From Chalara sp. BL73 (taxonomy: Eukaryota > Ascomycota > Leotiomycetes > Helotiales): 64,000 nt of DNA. This document shows, in pieces, positions 37,086-48,854 of this stretch. Each line of letters begins with the position of its first letter. The first letter of the stretch is position 1. The notes beneath the pieces are model-generated. The model did not search any database, had not been told where the DNA came from, and saw only the letters and a program-made list of their open reading frames with translations. The translations under genes and the position numbers were made by a program. Where the stretch lies: the NCBI GenBank assembly GCA_918026815.1, contig CAKJVC010000012.1, forward strand, positions 2,542,001 through 2,606,000, written 5' to 3'.

Positions 37086-38783
37086 TCTCAAAAAAATGGC
37101 CGGATCGTTGCCAGATCCGAGGCCTAGTGCTTTGCGTCAGATCGGTATCTGTAACGTAACTTGACTTGATCTCAAAAAGGTGGTAGATTGCGAGTACAGC
37201 GTCGAAGATAATCAGATTGAGGTCTCGATAGGGCTGAGCGGCCACATACACCCTAGCAGGTTTATGCGGAAGCGAAATCCCAATTTCCTGTTTTAATCCC
37301 AACACACAACCGCCTAGGGGCACGGATCATGCCAAGGTACGTACTCGAGCTTTAAAATAGAGACATTCGAAGGAGCCGAAGGTTTAGCCGAACAACCCAG
37401 CCCCTTTTGGTTAGCGAATCAAAGCCTACCGGCATGGCTGAGCTTGCTATGGGCAATGCTATTAAGGAGGCTAAATGTTCTTGATCTTACGCTGTAACTC
37501 ATGTCTGGCTGCTACGAGCCTTAGTTTACTCAACGATGAGCTGAAAAGGCCTTTAAATGGGACCTGCAATCCGAAACTGAGTTTTCTAAATTTAAAAGAT
37601 GGTAATGCTTTAGACATTGTTCCGTGATATTATGTCAAATGCTATTTTCAATCGTATACTTCGGACCATTGAGATGATACATACGACAGCTCCAGTAGCA
37701 GTGCTGGCAATCCCAGAGGCTTGTTTTTGGCCCCCGGTATGGAACTCATTCCATACTCAGTCGCGACTTGGTGCTTAGATCATCACAGGCAAGCCTGGAG
37801 ATTAAGTAATGGAGAGTTGAGGGGACTGAGTCCTTGTACGATCTTTGTCAAAACAAAGGAGCCTGCAACCACTCTATCTTATAAGCCTGCCGGTTCTTGT
37901 ATTTTTTATGCTTCAAGACAATGCTCCGCTGAATAGACACTAGGGCCGGACAGCTTTCAGGAATCAAGTTGTTTGGTAGCAAAGATAGCGCTTGCTCAGA
38001 AGTCTTTCTGTTTTACCTCAGAAGAGGCCTAGTGCATTACATCCAGTTTTTGTGGCCTGCCATCGACTATAACAATGGCATCAAGCACAAATCAGTCCTC
38101 ACGTGAGAACACTTCCGCGCCAACCCCACCGCCCTCCTCTAACCAAGAAATATTTCCCCAACTTGCCAGAGTAGAAAATCTCGAGCTGATGTCTGGATGG
38201 TTTCGCGAGAGGACGGAACCGTGGACACCGCTTAAGAACTGGTCGCGGTCGTTGTTCGTCAAGCAGCCGCCGCCAAACTCGCCTGATATCAAGCCCGAAC
38301 GAAAGTAGTGATCACAGCAGCGGTGGTCATGATAGATGTTGTTGCACAACAAAGAATTATGCCCTTGGGCCATGGAACATCCTGAGACAAGGCTGCATGG
38401 TGATGAGGTTGGACAACTTATACCTTCCGAGACTTTCTTCAAAACCTTAAAGCCTTTGACAATGTCTTGCATAATATCCATCGGGACGGAGACTACTGCC
38501 ACAGAACGAGATATTGCAATCTGAGGCCGACAAAGAATGTCGGGAGAAGGTTAGTGTCCTGCAAGCCTCGAAGCAATTCTCTCTCACTCCACACTACACA
38601 ATCCTTCGAGCCCGCCTTATGCCACCTCAACTTCATTGCTCAGTGCTGGGAGTATTTGGAGAGAAGCATATTTAAAGCCCTACAAAAGCACAAGCCCGTG
38701 AGAAACACTTGCAAATTACCACAGGATAAGCTAATATATCTCATAGTTTCATTTGAATTTGCTGCTACGCTCGGGGCTTAGGC
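37086..38783. other. Gene-poor stretch, 1.7 kb
   Basis: The only frame worth naming is 38075-38308 (+), 77 residues beginning MASSTNQSSREN with a Pro-rich segment and WFRERTEPWTPL. It has no recognised family and no clear splice partner, so it is not called as a gene. A - strand frame around 38330-38500 (VVSVPMDIMQDIVKGFKVL) is similarly isolated. Confidence 0.4.
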
Positions 38784-39173
38784 ATGCAGAAGCTTTCTAC
38801 CCTCGCTCCTTTACCCACACTATCCCCTGATAATCAAGGCGAAGAAGATGTTCTCCCAAAGTACCTCGTGGCCGAAGGACGATCTACGAGACGAATGTAC
38901 CAAACACGAATAAGCGGAAAAGACGAAGGTGTCACTATGAAAGAATGCAGGGACCATTCGGCGAGCCCAGACGGAAAAGGCCTGGTGGGCTTTGAAGGTC
39001 GAGAAAGCTCGAATTGGAAATGCACCTACTCGTCAGATCGACACTTTGCACGCTTTCGCAGATTCTGTGACTTACCTGCGGAGCTTCGAATCGAAATATG
39101 AAATGAGGCTTTCGGTCCACTTCGCGATGTTGTGGAAACCTGCGGCGAAATTCTTTTCTGGGTTCCACAATAG
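38784..39173 (+). pseudogene. Degenerate fragment resembling the 2EXR (F-box-like) motif
   Basis: The frame contains FARFRRFCDLPAELRIEI, which resembles the 2EXR motif common in filamentous fungi (Phe-x-x-Phe, then LPxELRxxIW). Exactly where Trp is expected after the final Ile there is a TGA (39099-39101), after which the same frame continues NEAFGPLRDV and FWVPQ to a TAG at 39171-39173. Further frame fragments run on to 39614. No GT is placed to splice the stop out. It is read as a decayed member of this large paralogous family. Confidence 0.4.
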
Positions 39174-39866
39174 CGCAGTCAATTTCATGGTGGACCTCTT
39201 TCTTGAGGTATACAATACCCCGCCGCTTCCCCTAGACCTCCTGGTCCAGAGTATGGCTTCGCTGTTGGTATGTTTTTTGCAGAAGGAGAAACCAATGTCT
39301 TGATATTTGTGGTAGATGTGATTGAGCCAGCAAATATTTGCTGATCGCTCCCACTTTCAGTTTCCTCCGCTGTGCCTTTTCCATTCATGGACGTCAACGA
39401 AGAATGTAAGCATGGGTCCTTGGAGAATTTTAAATATATGTATATGGACCCCAAGAAGGAGGGGCTTAAGACTCTTTCGCACGGTTTCTTCTTTACAGGG
39501 TTGTTCATGAGTAGAAGTATGGAGAAATTGGCAACGAGATCGGCCGCTCCTATCGGCAAGCTGTATATTGGGGACTTGTATTATGGGCTTCTGGATATAG
39601 GTGGACATAATTGAAGTGGATCTTCCGGAGCTAAAGACCTGACCATTGGCTAAGATGGAAAGCTTATGATCTTCATTGCCTAATGCCAGGATGCATGCAA
39701 AATCTCGAAGGTGAGGTATTGATAAGGGACATTCTTAGGTTGTTGTCTGTGGTTAGAGAATGATATTTAAGAGACATGATCTTCGCAAACATCGTAAATC
39801 ATGTATAACACCATTCAATAGCGGTTCTTGCTTCTGTCTACTAAATATTTACAAATCCCCTGAAAA
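39174..39866. other. Intergenic, possible further pseudogene remnants
   Basis: A + strand open frame at 39372-39614 (PFMDVNEECKHGSLENF) may belong to the decayed fragment upstream; no family recognised. Confidence 0.35.
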
Positions 39867-41952
39867 TCACCGTCGTAGCGAGCCAAACAATTCCGACAAG
39901 ATGCCGCCTGAACTCCTTCTAAACCTGTACCATGCAACTAATGAACCAACAACCAGCGGCGTAGTCACAATACCAGCCAGGCCAGCGATCAACAAATCAG
40001 TCTGCCTTTTACTCTTCTGAATGATTTGCGCATATGGCTCATTCCCAAAGCTAACCCTCGAATACCGTGTTCTCCATCCGAGCCCCGGTAAATACAAGCT
40101 TAAAGTCTCTTCTAGCCATTTCCGTAGCTTGTATGCAGGTGAAATGACGGATGCTCGCATCTCAACATAGTTTTCGAGAGCGAGCTGGTTGATGGAATGT
40201 GCGTCTGGGGCTCTGGTCTTGGAGTATTTCTGTAGAGCGGCTGCGCGGCTGCCATTGTGGCCATTAGTACGTTCGTGTGCAGAGGCGTCTTCGTCAAGGA
40301 TGTTAAAGAGGATCCTAACGTCCTCAAGTCCAGCGTTCATTCCTTGTCCGTAGAAAGGTACCATGGCATGTGCCGCATCACCCAGGATGATCGCGCAGTC
40401 CTGGAAATGATAGGGGCAGCATTTGATGCTGATTAGTGGAAGATGCGGATTCTTTACAAAAGAGTTGATGAGTGCTTGCGGCTCGATAAGTGAAGTCACT
40501 CCTGGGAAGTAAGTATCGAAGAATGTCGGCACATTTTCTGTTTCACTTTCAAGGCTACTGAAGTGTGAAGAGGGCATGAAGAGCGTGCATGTGAAAGAGC
40601 CATCAGAACTAGGGATTGCGATGAACATGAACTCTTTCGCTGGCCAGATGTGCAAGTGGTTGGGTGATATAGCAAATCGGGATGATTGATTCGTCATGGC
40701 CGGAATCGTGAACTCGCACCAGAGTGTATCGATATACTCTTGTTGATAGTCCTGCAGAATTCAGTCTCAAAAAATGCCGATAACAATGGATCCGATGCTT
40801 TAATCTTTGATTGTTTTGAAAGAAAAAGCACTTCGTCAGGACAACTCACCATACGTTGATACTTCATCAGGTGGTAACGAGCTGCTGAGTGAGCACCGTC
40901 CGCCCCAATTAGAAAGTCAAAGCTGATTTCAACTTCTCTATTCCTAGCATCTTTCCTCGTTTTCGCCTTTTCTTGGTTTTGCTCGAAGATCTCGAACCAC
41001 GCTTTGTTGTTCTTGAAGTCCGCGCCCTACAAGCTTGACCGTTAGCGATAACTTTTCCGAAAAATGTGTTACGTGATGCTCCTTCGAATGGAACTAGAAA
41101 AGGCCAATATTTTGGCTATGCCTCAAAGATACTGACCGTAAGTTTGTGGTTGAAGAACAATTGCACGTTTGGCAGATGTTCGAGCTCATCCAGGAAAGTC
41201 TTGTTAAGCTCTCCTCGATCAGCAGCCAGAAGTGCTCTTCCATTGATATCTATTGTTTTATTAGACACCAGTAGTCTCTTGAAGGCTTCTCCGAAGGCAT
41301 ACGCCTTGAATATCACGAGGTACTAACCATAAGCCTGAGGCTTCTCGGTGAAGTTGCCATAGGCATCCTTTCCATGGATCATGCGGCCTCCCATTGGAAC
41401 TGTCTGCTCGACAACTCTCGCCAAAAGGTCCTTCCCGGACAAACTTGAGTGCTTTATGGCATTGGTTCCACGCTCGGAAAGTGCCAAATTGATGGACTTA
41501 GTGAAATTTAGTGGAATCGTAGAAGCATCGCGAAGATCTATCTTGCGTTAGGGATTCTGGTCTATATGGCGCTCGATTTATCAAACAACGTCAAGAGAAT
41601 AGGAAACTGCTAAAAGTTGCGCATCACAACATAGAGTGCAGGTTCCTAATGGCCCCGCGCATTTTTGAGTGCTGAGATAAGATTGAGCTTAAACTAAGCT
41701 ATGACTGTAGTCTCACGATAATATCAAACTCATGCAGCCATTCGACGATTTCCCAAAAAATTTGGAATCATAACATTTCAACAAAATTTTAAAATACGGC
41801 GAAAGTGGCAACATACCAGCTCTCAGCTCATAAACCTCGACCTGATGGCCTCTTTGGGCGGCATACAATGCTGCAAGTGCACCAACTGGTCCAGCTCCAA
41901 TGACGATAGTCCTCAGCTTGGAGCTGGTATCTCTATCGCCGCCTTTCACCAT
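39867..41952 (-). CDS. bna4: Kynurenine 3-monooxygenase
   Basis: This FAD enzyme hydroxylates L-kynurenine to 3-hydroxykynurenine with NADPH and O2 on the tryptophan-to-NAD route, at the mitochondrial outer membrane. Exons 41952-41817, 41537-41328, 41249-41137, 41026-40850 and 40751-39867 give 506 residues, the normal length. The dinucleotide-binding motif [20 protein letters not shown] is near residue 15. Next come [12 protein letters not shown], the [13 protein letters not shown] block across intron 2, [14 protein letters not shown], and the second FAD motif [21 protein letters not shown] hydrophobic C-terminal segment ([20 protein letters not shown]) is the membrane anchor. Introns are 279, 78, 110 and 98 bp. 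It is divergent from methionine aminopeptidase with a 406 bp shared promoter. Confidence 0.96.
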
Positions 41953-42358
41953 TTTATGTGGTGTATCCAGATCTAGACCGGAATTCGAGGGAGTTCACGA
42001 GGACAAAATCACCATAGCCATCTTGATATCCATTAAGAGTCTCTCATGACTCCAATATTTAGATTACTCGATTTTGCCTTTGCGCCGGTTTTCGGGTTAG
42101 ACGCGGGAGGTTACAGGGGCTGGCCGCATGCCGGAAAGGCTGGAGGAACTCGCGGGCACTCGCTAATCTAATCACTAGAACCACATTTGTCAGTCACCAA
42201 GGGCGTCAGGAGCCGCCATCATTCGAGGCTGACAAAATTCGTGTCTGTCCCGCATGTAAGATTCCTTCAACATATTCATCGCAGGCTGCTCGACATATTC
42301 CAGAGAATTCTAACGACCGGGCTAGAGCCTGTTATATCTGTCATTTCTTTTTCAGATC
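41953..42358. promoter_or_regulatory. Divergent promoter, bna4 / methionine aminopeptidase
   Basis: This 406 bp gap separates two divergent start codons and must hold both promoters. I see no certain site. Confidence 0.5.
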
Positions 42359-43742
42359 ATGGGTTCCGTATCAGATACAAAGCGCAAATGCATGGGAGAC
42401 GACTGTGACAATGATGCTGGCACCCTCCAATGTCCAACATGTTTAAAGCTGGGGCAGAAGGAGAGCTACTTTTGCTCGCAGGATTGCTTTAAGCGGAATT
42501 GGGTAAGCCGATAGAATCCAGATTCTGCTCCTAGAAAACTTCTGCAGATATACTCTTCTATAAAGTGCTTCTACTCATATTACTTAGGGCACACACAAGG
42601 CCCTTCACAAAAAGGGTAACAATTTCCTCAGCAATTTCATTACTCCAAAAGTTGTTTCTGAACCAGACCCAGATACCGGATTGTACAACCCCTTTCCTAC
42701 CTTCGCTTTCACTGGCCCTCTTCGACCTTTCTATCCTCTATCCGAGCGTCGACAAGTACCGAAGTCGATACGACACCCCGATTATGCCGTAACTGGCAGA
42801 CCTGCGAGTGAGATTGCTCAACGTTATAGCAATAAGGTTGAGATTCTGGACAAGGCGGCTCAAGATGGTATGAGAAAAGTCTGCAAGCTAGCACGGGAGG
42901 TTCTTGATATCGCTGCTGCTGCGGCAAAACCTGGTGTCACCACGGATTACATTGACGAAGTAGTACATAACGCGTGTATAGAAAGAGACGTAAGCCACCC
43001 TCATGCAGCTGAGTATCATATTCTCACAAGAATAGTCGTATCCTTCCCCTCTAAATTATGTGAACTTTCCAAAGTCGGTCTGCACATCACCCAACGAAGT
43101 AATTTGCCACGGAATTCCGGATAAACGAGTATTATTAGATGGCGATATTCTGAACATTGATATTTCGTTGTACCATGGAGGATATCATGCAGATCTGAAC
43201 GAGACGTATTATATCGGAGATAAAGCAAAAGCAGACCCAGATTCAGTGCGCGTGGTCGAAGCCGCAAGAGAATGTCTTGATGAGGCTATTAAGATTGTCA
43301 AGCCCGGCACAGCGTTCCGAGAATATGGGAATGTCATTGAAAAGCATGCCAAGTCGAAAGACTGCAGCGTTATCAAGACATATTGCGGTCATGGTATCAA
43401 CAGCTTATTCCATTGCACACCAAACATTCCTCATTATGCCAAAAATAAGGCAATAGGCACGGCCAAGGAAGGCATGTGCTTTACTATCGAGCCTATGATT
43501 GCATTGGGCACGCATAAGGATACGACATGGCCAGATGACTGGACAAGTGTTACGCAGGATGGAAAGAGAACTGCTCAATTTGGTATGACTGAAAGATTAT
43601 GTCGAACTTGCCTAATTGCTGACTTATGACAGAGCATACTCTTTTAGTAACGGCAGAAGGAGTTGAAATACTTACGGCAAGAAACGAGAATTCTCCTGGG
43701 GGGCCTATACCTATCCCGGCCGTAAAAGTAGAAGGGGATTGA
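42359..43742 (+). CDS. MAP1: Methionine aminopeptidase type 1
   Basis: This enzyme removes the initiator Met from nascent proteins at the ribosome. Exons 42359-42502, 42588-42989, 43036-43582 and 43633-43742 (introns 85, 46 and 50 bp) give 400 residues. The N-terminal zinc finger ([27 protein letters not shown]) marks the eukaryotic type 1 enzyme and aids ribosome binding. The catalytic domain shows the metal ligands in order: LNIDIS and HADLNET (two Asp), GHGINSLFH (His), CFTIEPM (Glu) and AQFEHTLL (Glu, whose codon is split by intron 3). All five ligands are present. Introns 2 and 3 are near the minimum size. Confidence 0.97.
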
Positions 43743-44423
43743 GGAAAGTTGCGAGATAAGATGGGATGTATCGCAATAGTACTCTCCATCATGGTGTAAA
43801 AGTACGCATTTTTAGAACGGTGTTAAAGTTCTATAGCATTGATGAATCAACGAGGTTTGGCGTCTAGCGAAGGATGAGCACACGACCACAGCAATTAGGC
43901 AGATGCGTAATGAGCAAAAAGAATTGAGAAACGTGTCTGTACAAAGTCGAAGCGATATACGTGTACTTATATGTCCTCGTTTTCGCCTTCTGGTTACCTT
44001 GCCTTTAAAATCTCCCCAAAGCCGTTGATGGTTAAGCGAGCCACTAATGTTGAATGGACGAAAGCAAGCTCTAGGCAAAGACCTGATTTCATCGCAAGCC
44101 GAGCCAGCCTCACATTTCATCATTAGAGCTTTTCTCTGATCCTCGCAACCCCAACACCACAGCTCTGTAATAGAATCGACATTCTAGCGCAACATTTCGT
44201 CTGCCCTACGCAAGCTTATCGATCACTCCTCCATACCAGCTTTTGAAGTTTACCTCAAACTAAACCTCCCCTACTCGAGCTTGTTCAAGCTAGCCCCTCA
44301 GCCGAGCTCCCTCTGCACTGTCCTGCACAACACACAACTGCGTCACTGCAACACACGACGCCCAAACCCCTTATACATTATTTCTCCAAAGCGCGTGTTC
44401 ACGCGATATAACTTGTGCCCGTC
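43743..44423. other. Intergenic, promoter and leader of the cornichon gene
   Basis: No coding frame. The last 250 bp before the ATG are C- and T-rich, typical of a fungal leader. Confidence 0.55.
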
Positions 44424-45169
44424 ATGATGTCCGGCGAGGCATGGCTATATCTTCTGGCGGTGTTGATAAATGCTGTCAACTTGTTTTTACAAGTTTTCTT
44501 CACGATTATGTATAGCGATCTCGAATGGTAAGTAGTTCCTCGATACTTCTCCTATCTGTCGTCTGCCAAACGTTATTGCCATCGCTGCCCAAACTCTGCG
44601 ATATCGGCATGCCTTGTGGAGACGTATTCGACGATTGAATCGCTAACTAGACATCGATATAGTGATTATATCAATCCGATCGACCTTTGCAACCGACTCA
44701 ATACATATATTATTCCGGAAGCCGCTGTTCATGGCTTTTTGACTATCTTGTTCCTTATCAATGGCTATTGGCTCGCCCTTATTCTTAATCTGCCATTACT
44801 CGCATTCAACGTGAAGAAGTATGTCCTTCCTGAGGCTCAAGCCTTTAAAACGACTGTTCTTCCTTGCAAGGCATGAAGATGTCATTAACAACATAATAGG
44901 ATAGTGGATAACGCACACCTCCTCGACGCTACGGAGATCTTCCGGAAATTAAATGTTCACAAGAAGGTAGGACATCAACTTAGGTATTCTTTTATCTTCT
45001 GGGGCTTTTGCTGATACTAGTCCAGGAATCATTCATTAAGCTAGGATTTCACCTAATCATGTTCTTCTTCTACCGTAAGATACTTCCCTTGCTTTATCAA
45101 AGCAGATTATTAATTGGAAATTCAGTCTACTCAATGATCGTCGCATTGATTCGTGATGAGTCGCACTGA
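44424..45169 (+). CDS. ERV14: Cornichon-family ER cargo receptor (Erv14)
   Basis: Erv14/cornichon recruits transmembrane cargo into COPII vesicles at the ER. The gene is split into five short exons (44424-44527, 44663-44818, 44900-44966, 45026-45074, 45126-45169), giving 139 residues, the usual family length. Family blocks: the first helix [33 protein letters not shown] (codon for the Cys before it is split by intron 1), the second helix with [37 protein letters not shown], and a last helix [14 protein letters not shown]. Only the assembled exons show the family. Confidence 0.97.
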
Positions 45170-45699
45170 CTTTCTTCATCCATTGACGAGCACTACAAGG
45201 AGAGATGACGATGAAGGGTGCATGAGCTGTGTTGAGAGGAGATATGATATTCCAGAAGGATGGGAGAGGGGAGGAGCATAGTGGGAAGTGAGTGTACAGC
45301 AACGTGAACAGGATAGTATGGATTTGCGGGAATTTATAGCACTTAGACATATGGCAGGTGTCTTGGGAGTAATTGTTTGCTTCCTTTCTGGCATTGAGAT
45401 GGAGCAGTTCCGTGTTGGGACCTTTACTGCAGTTATGCGTGGATAGATACCTGTGTATGGCATGCGATGTCATACTAATAATAGCACGTTTTCAAGATGA
45501 ATTTCGGCTCGTCTGTGTGTAGTCTACGATTAGCTCTGTGACTATAATTTAGCTTTGTGAGGCTGGCGTTCGCCTGAGGCAGCAAATTTAGTGCAAGGCT
45601 GAAGCTAAAAAGACTAAAGCCTGTCCAACCTGGACAGTTACCACCAAGTTTCTGAGATAATCTGCCGAATCCCGTTCTGAATTTCTATCTGTAGCAGCG
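45170..45699. other. Intergenic, Erv14 3' region and Prp17 promoter
   Basis: No gene seen; short frames only. Confidence 0.55.
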
Positions 45700-47280
45700 A
45701 TGGCAGATTTTGGCGCATATCCGCCAAATATGGCGCCTCAGAACGCGCTGATAGTTCGCCAAGCAGCGGGAGCGGATCACTCAGTTGTTCCATACACTGC
45801 AGAAGATCTCTCGCGGCCAACTCAAGGCCCAGCGAACCCGTTCAAGGATGAGATACAGAGCCTGAAGCGCAAGAATGTTCCAACAGGTTATGCAGAGGAA
45901 ATGTATCTGAGCGAACACGCTTTCCGAACCCAGCATATTGCCATAGAGCGCGGAGAAAAGAACCAGTATCTAGGAGGACAGGCCGCGAAAGAAGAAGCGG
46001 CTCGAATAAGGGCAAAGAGACAGAAGAAGGGCGATGCGACTGTTGCTGAAGGAGACAATGCTTATGTTGGACCCTGGGCGAAGTACAAGCAGGCCGAATA
46101 TGAAGAATTCGGCGAGGATGAGGAATTGGCCAGCGATGAGGAATATGAAGAGGTCGAGGAAGAAGAGGAAACCATCGAGAGCGGTGCCGTCGTACCAGCT
46201 ATGCCACAAGTGTTGGAGAGAAGGAAAGAAGTGGAGGAAGCAGGTGCGGAAACCACTGTTTTTGAGGGCAGCGAACAGTACGATTACCAAGGACGGACTT
46301 ATATGCATGTTCCTCAAGATCTTAACATTGACTTGAGGAAAGAACTCGGAAGTGTCAAGAATTACGTGCCAAAAAAACAAATACATACCTGGAAAGGTCA
46401 TACGAAGCAGATTATTGGGCTGCGCTTCTTCCCAGGATCCGGACATCTACTCCTATCAGGCAGTGCAGATACAACAGTCAAAATATGGGATGTTTATCAC
46501 CAGAGAGAGTTACTACGGACTTATTCTGGACATACCAAAGCGCTTTCGGATGTTACTTTCAACACGAGTGGCACGCAGTTCCTCTCTGCATCATATGACC
46601 GGCAGATGAAGCTTTGGGACACAGAAACGGGCCAATGCATCAATCGCTTTACTACTGGCAAAATTCCGCATGTTGTCCGTTTTAATCCTTCGCCTGAATA
46701 CTCCAACGAGTTCTTGGCAGGCATGTCAGATAAGAAGATCATCCAGTTCGATATTCGGACAAAAGAAATTGTCCAGGAGTATGATCACCATCTCGCAGCT
46801 ATTAATACCATCACATTTGTTGACGAGAACCGGCGCTTCATGACTACGTCTGATGATAAGTCGTTAAGAGCCTGGGACTACAATATCCCAGTTCCCATCA
46901 AATATATTGCGGAACCATATATGTATCCCATGACACGCGCATCCAAACATCCATCCGGTAAATATGTTGCGTATCAATCCTCTGACAACAACATCTTCGT
47001 CTACGGCGCTACAGACAAGTTCCGGCAAAATAGAAAGAAGGTATTCAAGGGCCATAACAATGCTGGGTACTCGATCGATGTTGCGTGCAGTCCAGATGGG
47101 CAATTTGTGGCATCAGGTGATAGTGGTGGGTATGTTTGTTTCTGGGACTGGAAGACTTGCAAGATGTGGCATAAGTTCCAGGCAGCAGATGGGGCTATTA
47201 CTTGTGTCGAATGGCATCCTCAGGAGAGCAGCAAGGTGGTTACAGCTGGTCTAGATGGAGCAATCAAGTATTGGGACTGA
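45700..47280 (+). CDS. PRP17: Pre-mRNA splicing factor Prp17/Cdc40 (WD40)
   Basis: Prp17 is a WD40 protein of the spliceosome needed for the second catalytic step. The gene is a single exon of 526 residues. The N-terminal 220 residues include the conserved GPANPFKDE and NAYVGPWAKYK blocks and an acidic run (EEYEEVEEEEETIE). From about 225 there are seven WD repeats: TWKGHTKQIIGLRFFP, LSGSADTTVKIWD, SASYDRQMKLWDTETGQC, TTSDDKSLRAWDYNIPVPIK and, last, TAGLDGAIKYWD. The chain ends directly on the last WD repeat as in orthologues. Confidence 0.97.
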   Translation: MADFGAYPPNMAPQNALIVRQAAGADHSVVPYTAEDLSRPTQGPANPFKDEIQSLKRKNVPTGYAEEMYLSEHAFRTQHIAIERGEKNQYLGGQAAKEEAARIRAKRQKKGDATVAEGDNAYVGPWAKYKQAEYEEFGEDEELASDEEYEEVEEEEETIESGAVVPAMPQVLERRKEVEEAGAETTVFEGSEQYDYQGRTYMHVPQDLNIDLRKELGSVKNYVPKKQIHTWKGHTKQIIGLRFFPGSGHLLLSGSADTTVKIWDVYHQRELLRTYSGHTKALSDVTFNTSGTQFLSASYDRQMKLWDTETGQCINRFTTGKIPHVVRFNPSPEYSNEFLAGMSDKKIIQFDIRTKEIVQEYDHHLAAINTITFVDENRRFMTTSDDKSLRAWDYNIPVPIKYIAEPYMYPMTRASKHPSGKYVAYQSSDNNIFVYGATDKFRQNRKKVFKGHNNAGYSIDVACSPDGQFVASGDSGGYVCFWDWKTCKMWHKFQAADGAITCVEWHPQESSKVVTAGLDGAIKYWD

Positions 47281-47843
47281 TTGGGTCACCGTAAAGCGCA
47301 CCATTATAAAGGGCAATGGATGGCCTTCAATTGTAGGAATGTATAGATACCAAGCACCAAAATATTAGGCATCAAGAATCACAGGGTCTGTTCCATTCCT
47401 CAGCGTCTTCATACAGCCTTTTGCTAATCCAACTAAAGTTAGTTTGATTATGCTGCAAACCTGTGCTTTCAAAAAGCCTGGTAAGATAAATACGCTGTAT
47501 CAACTCAAGCCAATGAGGACAGCTCAGAAATGGGCGATTATGCCTTGGCAAATGCCTCATCTCAGCCTCGATGCTGACTTCCAGATCCAGTTGCTTTCTA
47601 ATTCTCAAGACTCCTTTAGAGCAAGTGCTGCTTCAGATTTCGTCCGAGCTCTCCTACTAAGATTGTAGCTTCAGTATAATTGTGCAGCTTGCTCACACAT
47701 CTTTGCTTCTGGGTCTCTAGGCCGCCGAAGGCTCTCTTGTCTTAAGCACCCGCAACAGAGTGCTTCGACTTCCTGCCTTGATTGTTAGTATCTCATAGCT
47801 TCCCTCAAGCACCTAGCCGTCAAGCATTGACGGCATCATTACA
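47281..47843. other. Intergenic
   Basis: No supported gene; a C-rich leader precedes the next ATG. Confidence 0.55.
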
Positions 47844-48854
47844 ATGGCTACAGCAGTCTCAACGAGCCATCACACTTTTGAGGTAGAAAATCCCTTAAAG
47901 GAGCGCCACAACCGTCTCCGCCGGCCATGGACGGAGCATGAGTCCAGCAATACAAGAATTATCCTTGCGGAGATTATTCAGGAGCTTGACTCTCTGATAA
48001 CCGCCCATCCATCATTTCTGAATCGAGACTTCGTTCGAGTAAGCCAGTTCTTCAAAAGTTTCCGAGACGCGCTCAAGCCAGGCGACCAAATTCAGCGCGA
48101 ACATAGTCGTGTTGATGATGAGGCTAGGCGCCACATGTATAAGGTAGATCTCCCCGTCTTAACTCTTCTTTCGAGGCCGGCCACGCTGGAGAGGCCGATC
48201 TCACTGGAAATGATGCTCGGCTTGACAAAAAGTAGCCTTGGGACTGGTAATATGTGGTTCGATGGCGGTGAGACGTGGCTGCGGATTGTTGATTTGATCA
48301 AGCAATTGGAGACGGAAGTTCGGGGGGATTTGCACGCGCTTGAATTCCAGCTGTTTACAGTGAAGCGACAAGAATACGTGGATTCAATATTGTGTGATCG
48401 AAATCCCACACCATTACTTGCTCATTCCACATCTCACCCCAATACAAGGACACCAAATATTGCTTCTTTCCACGGGGAGGTCTTTCATAGATGTTCGAAT
48501 GCTCAGATCAAAAGTGCCCCTAGGTCTGACGGTCAGCGCCTGCTTCCCCGAGGCTGCTTCGTCATCGCAAGCATTCTCTCAATATTCGTGGGCTTAAGTC
48601 TATTTTTTGGGCTTTTCTTCGTAATTCGCAAGGATTACGGATACAGCATGAGCGATGCCTTCACACTTGCTAGCTACATCGTGGCGGTTGGAGCGTTGAT
48701 TTGCAGTTTCTTGTTAGCCTGCCACTTTCCCAATTGCCAATGTTGGAGAAGGTCCGAGGCTCAGAGGGAGGAGCTCTATGAGTTAAGGGAGACGGCAGCC
48801 AGGCTGGAGAATGCAGGTGTGCGGCTTGAGGTGATAAATCAGCATGGAGTTTGA
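47844..48854 (+). CDS. Uncharacterised protein with two C-terminal membrane helices
   Basis: A single-exon frame of 336 residues that I do not assign to a family. Residues 1-190 look soluble and helical (IILAEIIQELDSLITAHPSF, TWLRIVDLIKQLETEVRGDL). Residues about 190-235 are a polar linker. Two hydrophobic segments follow (CFVIASILSIFVGLSLFFGL and FTLASYIVAVGALICSFLLA), then a short Cys-rich loop (CHFPNCQCW) and a charged helix likely to be coiled coil (EELYELRETAARLENAGVRL). The length, good start context and clean frame support a real gene. Confidence 0.7.
   Translation: MATAVSTSHHTFEVENPLKERHNRLRRPWTEHESSNTRIILAEIIQELDSLITAHPSFLNRDFVRVSQFFKSFRDALKPGDQIQREHSRVDDEARRHMYKVDLPVLTLLSRPATLERPISLEMMLGLTKSSLGTGNMWFDGGETWLRIVDLIKQLETEVRGDLHALEFQLFTVKRQEYVDSILCDRNPTPLLAHSTSHPNTRTPNIASFHGEVFHRCSNAQIKSAPRSDGQRLLPRGCFVIASILSIFVGLSLFFGLFFVIRKDYGYSMSDAFTLASYIVAVGALICSFLLACHFPNCQCWRRSEAQREELYELRETAARLENAGVRLEVINQHGV

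Noticed and set aside
38075..38308. 77-residue + strand frame as a small gene
   Set aside because: Good start but no recognised family, no splice partner and a frame of similar quality on the other strand just downstream.
46034..46446. Frames overlapping Prp17 on both strands
   Set aside because: Shadow frames of the Prp17 coding sequence, including its acidic run.
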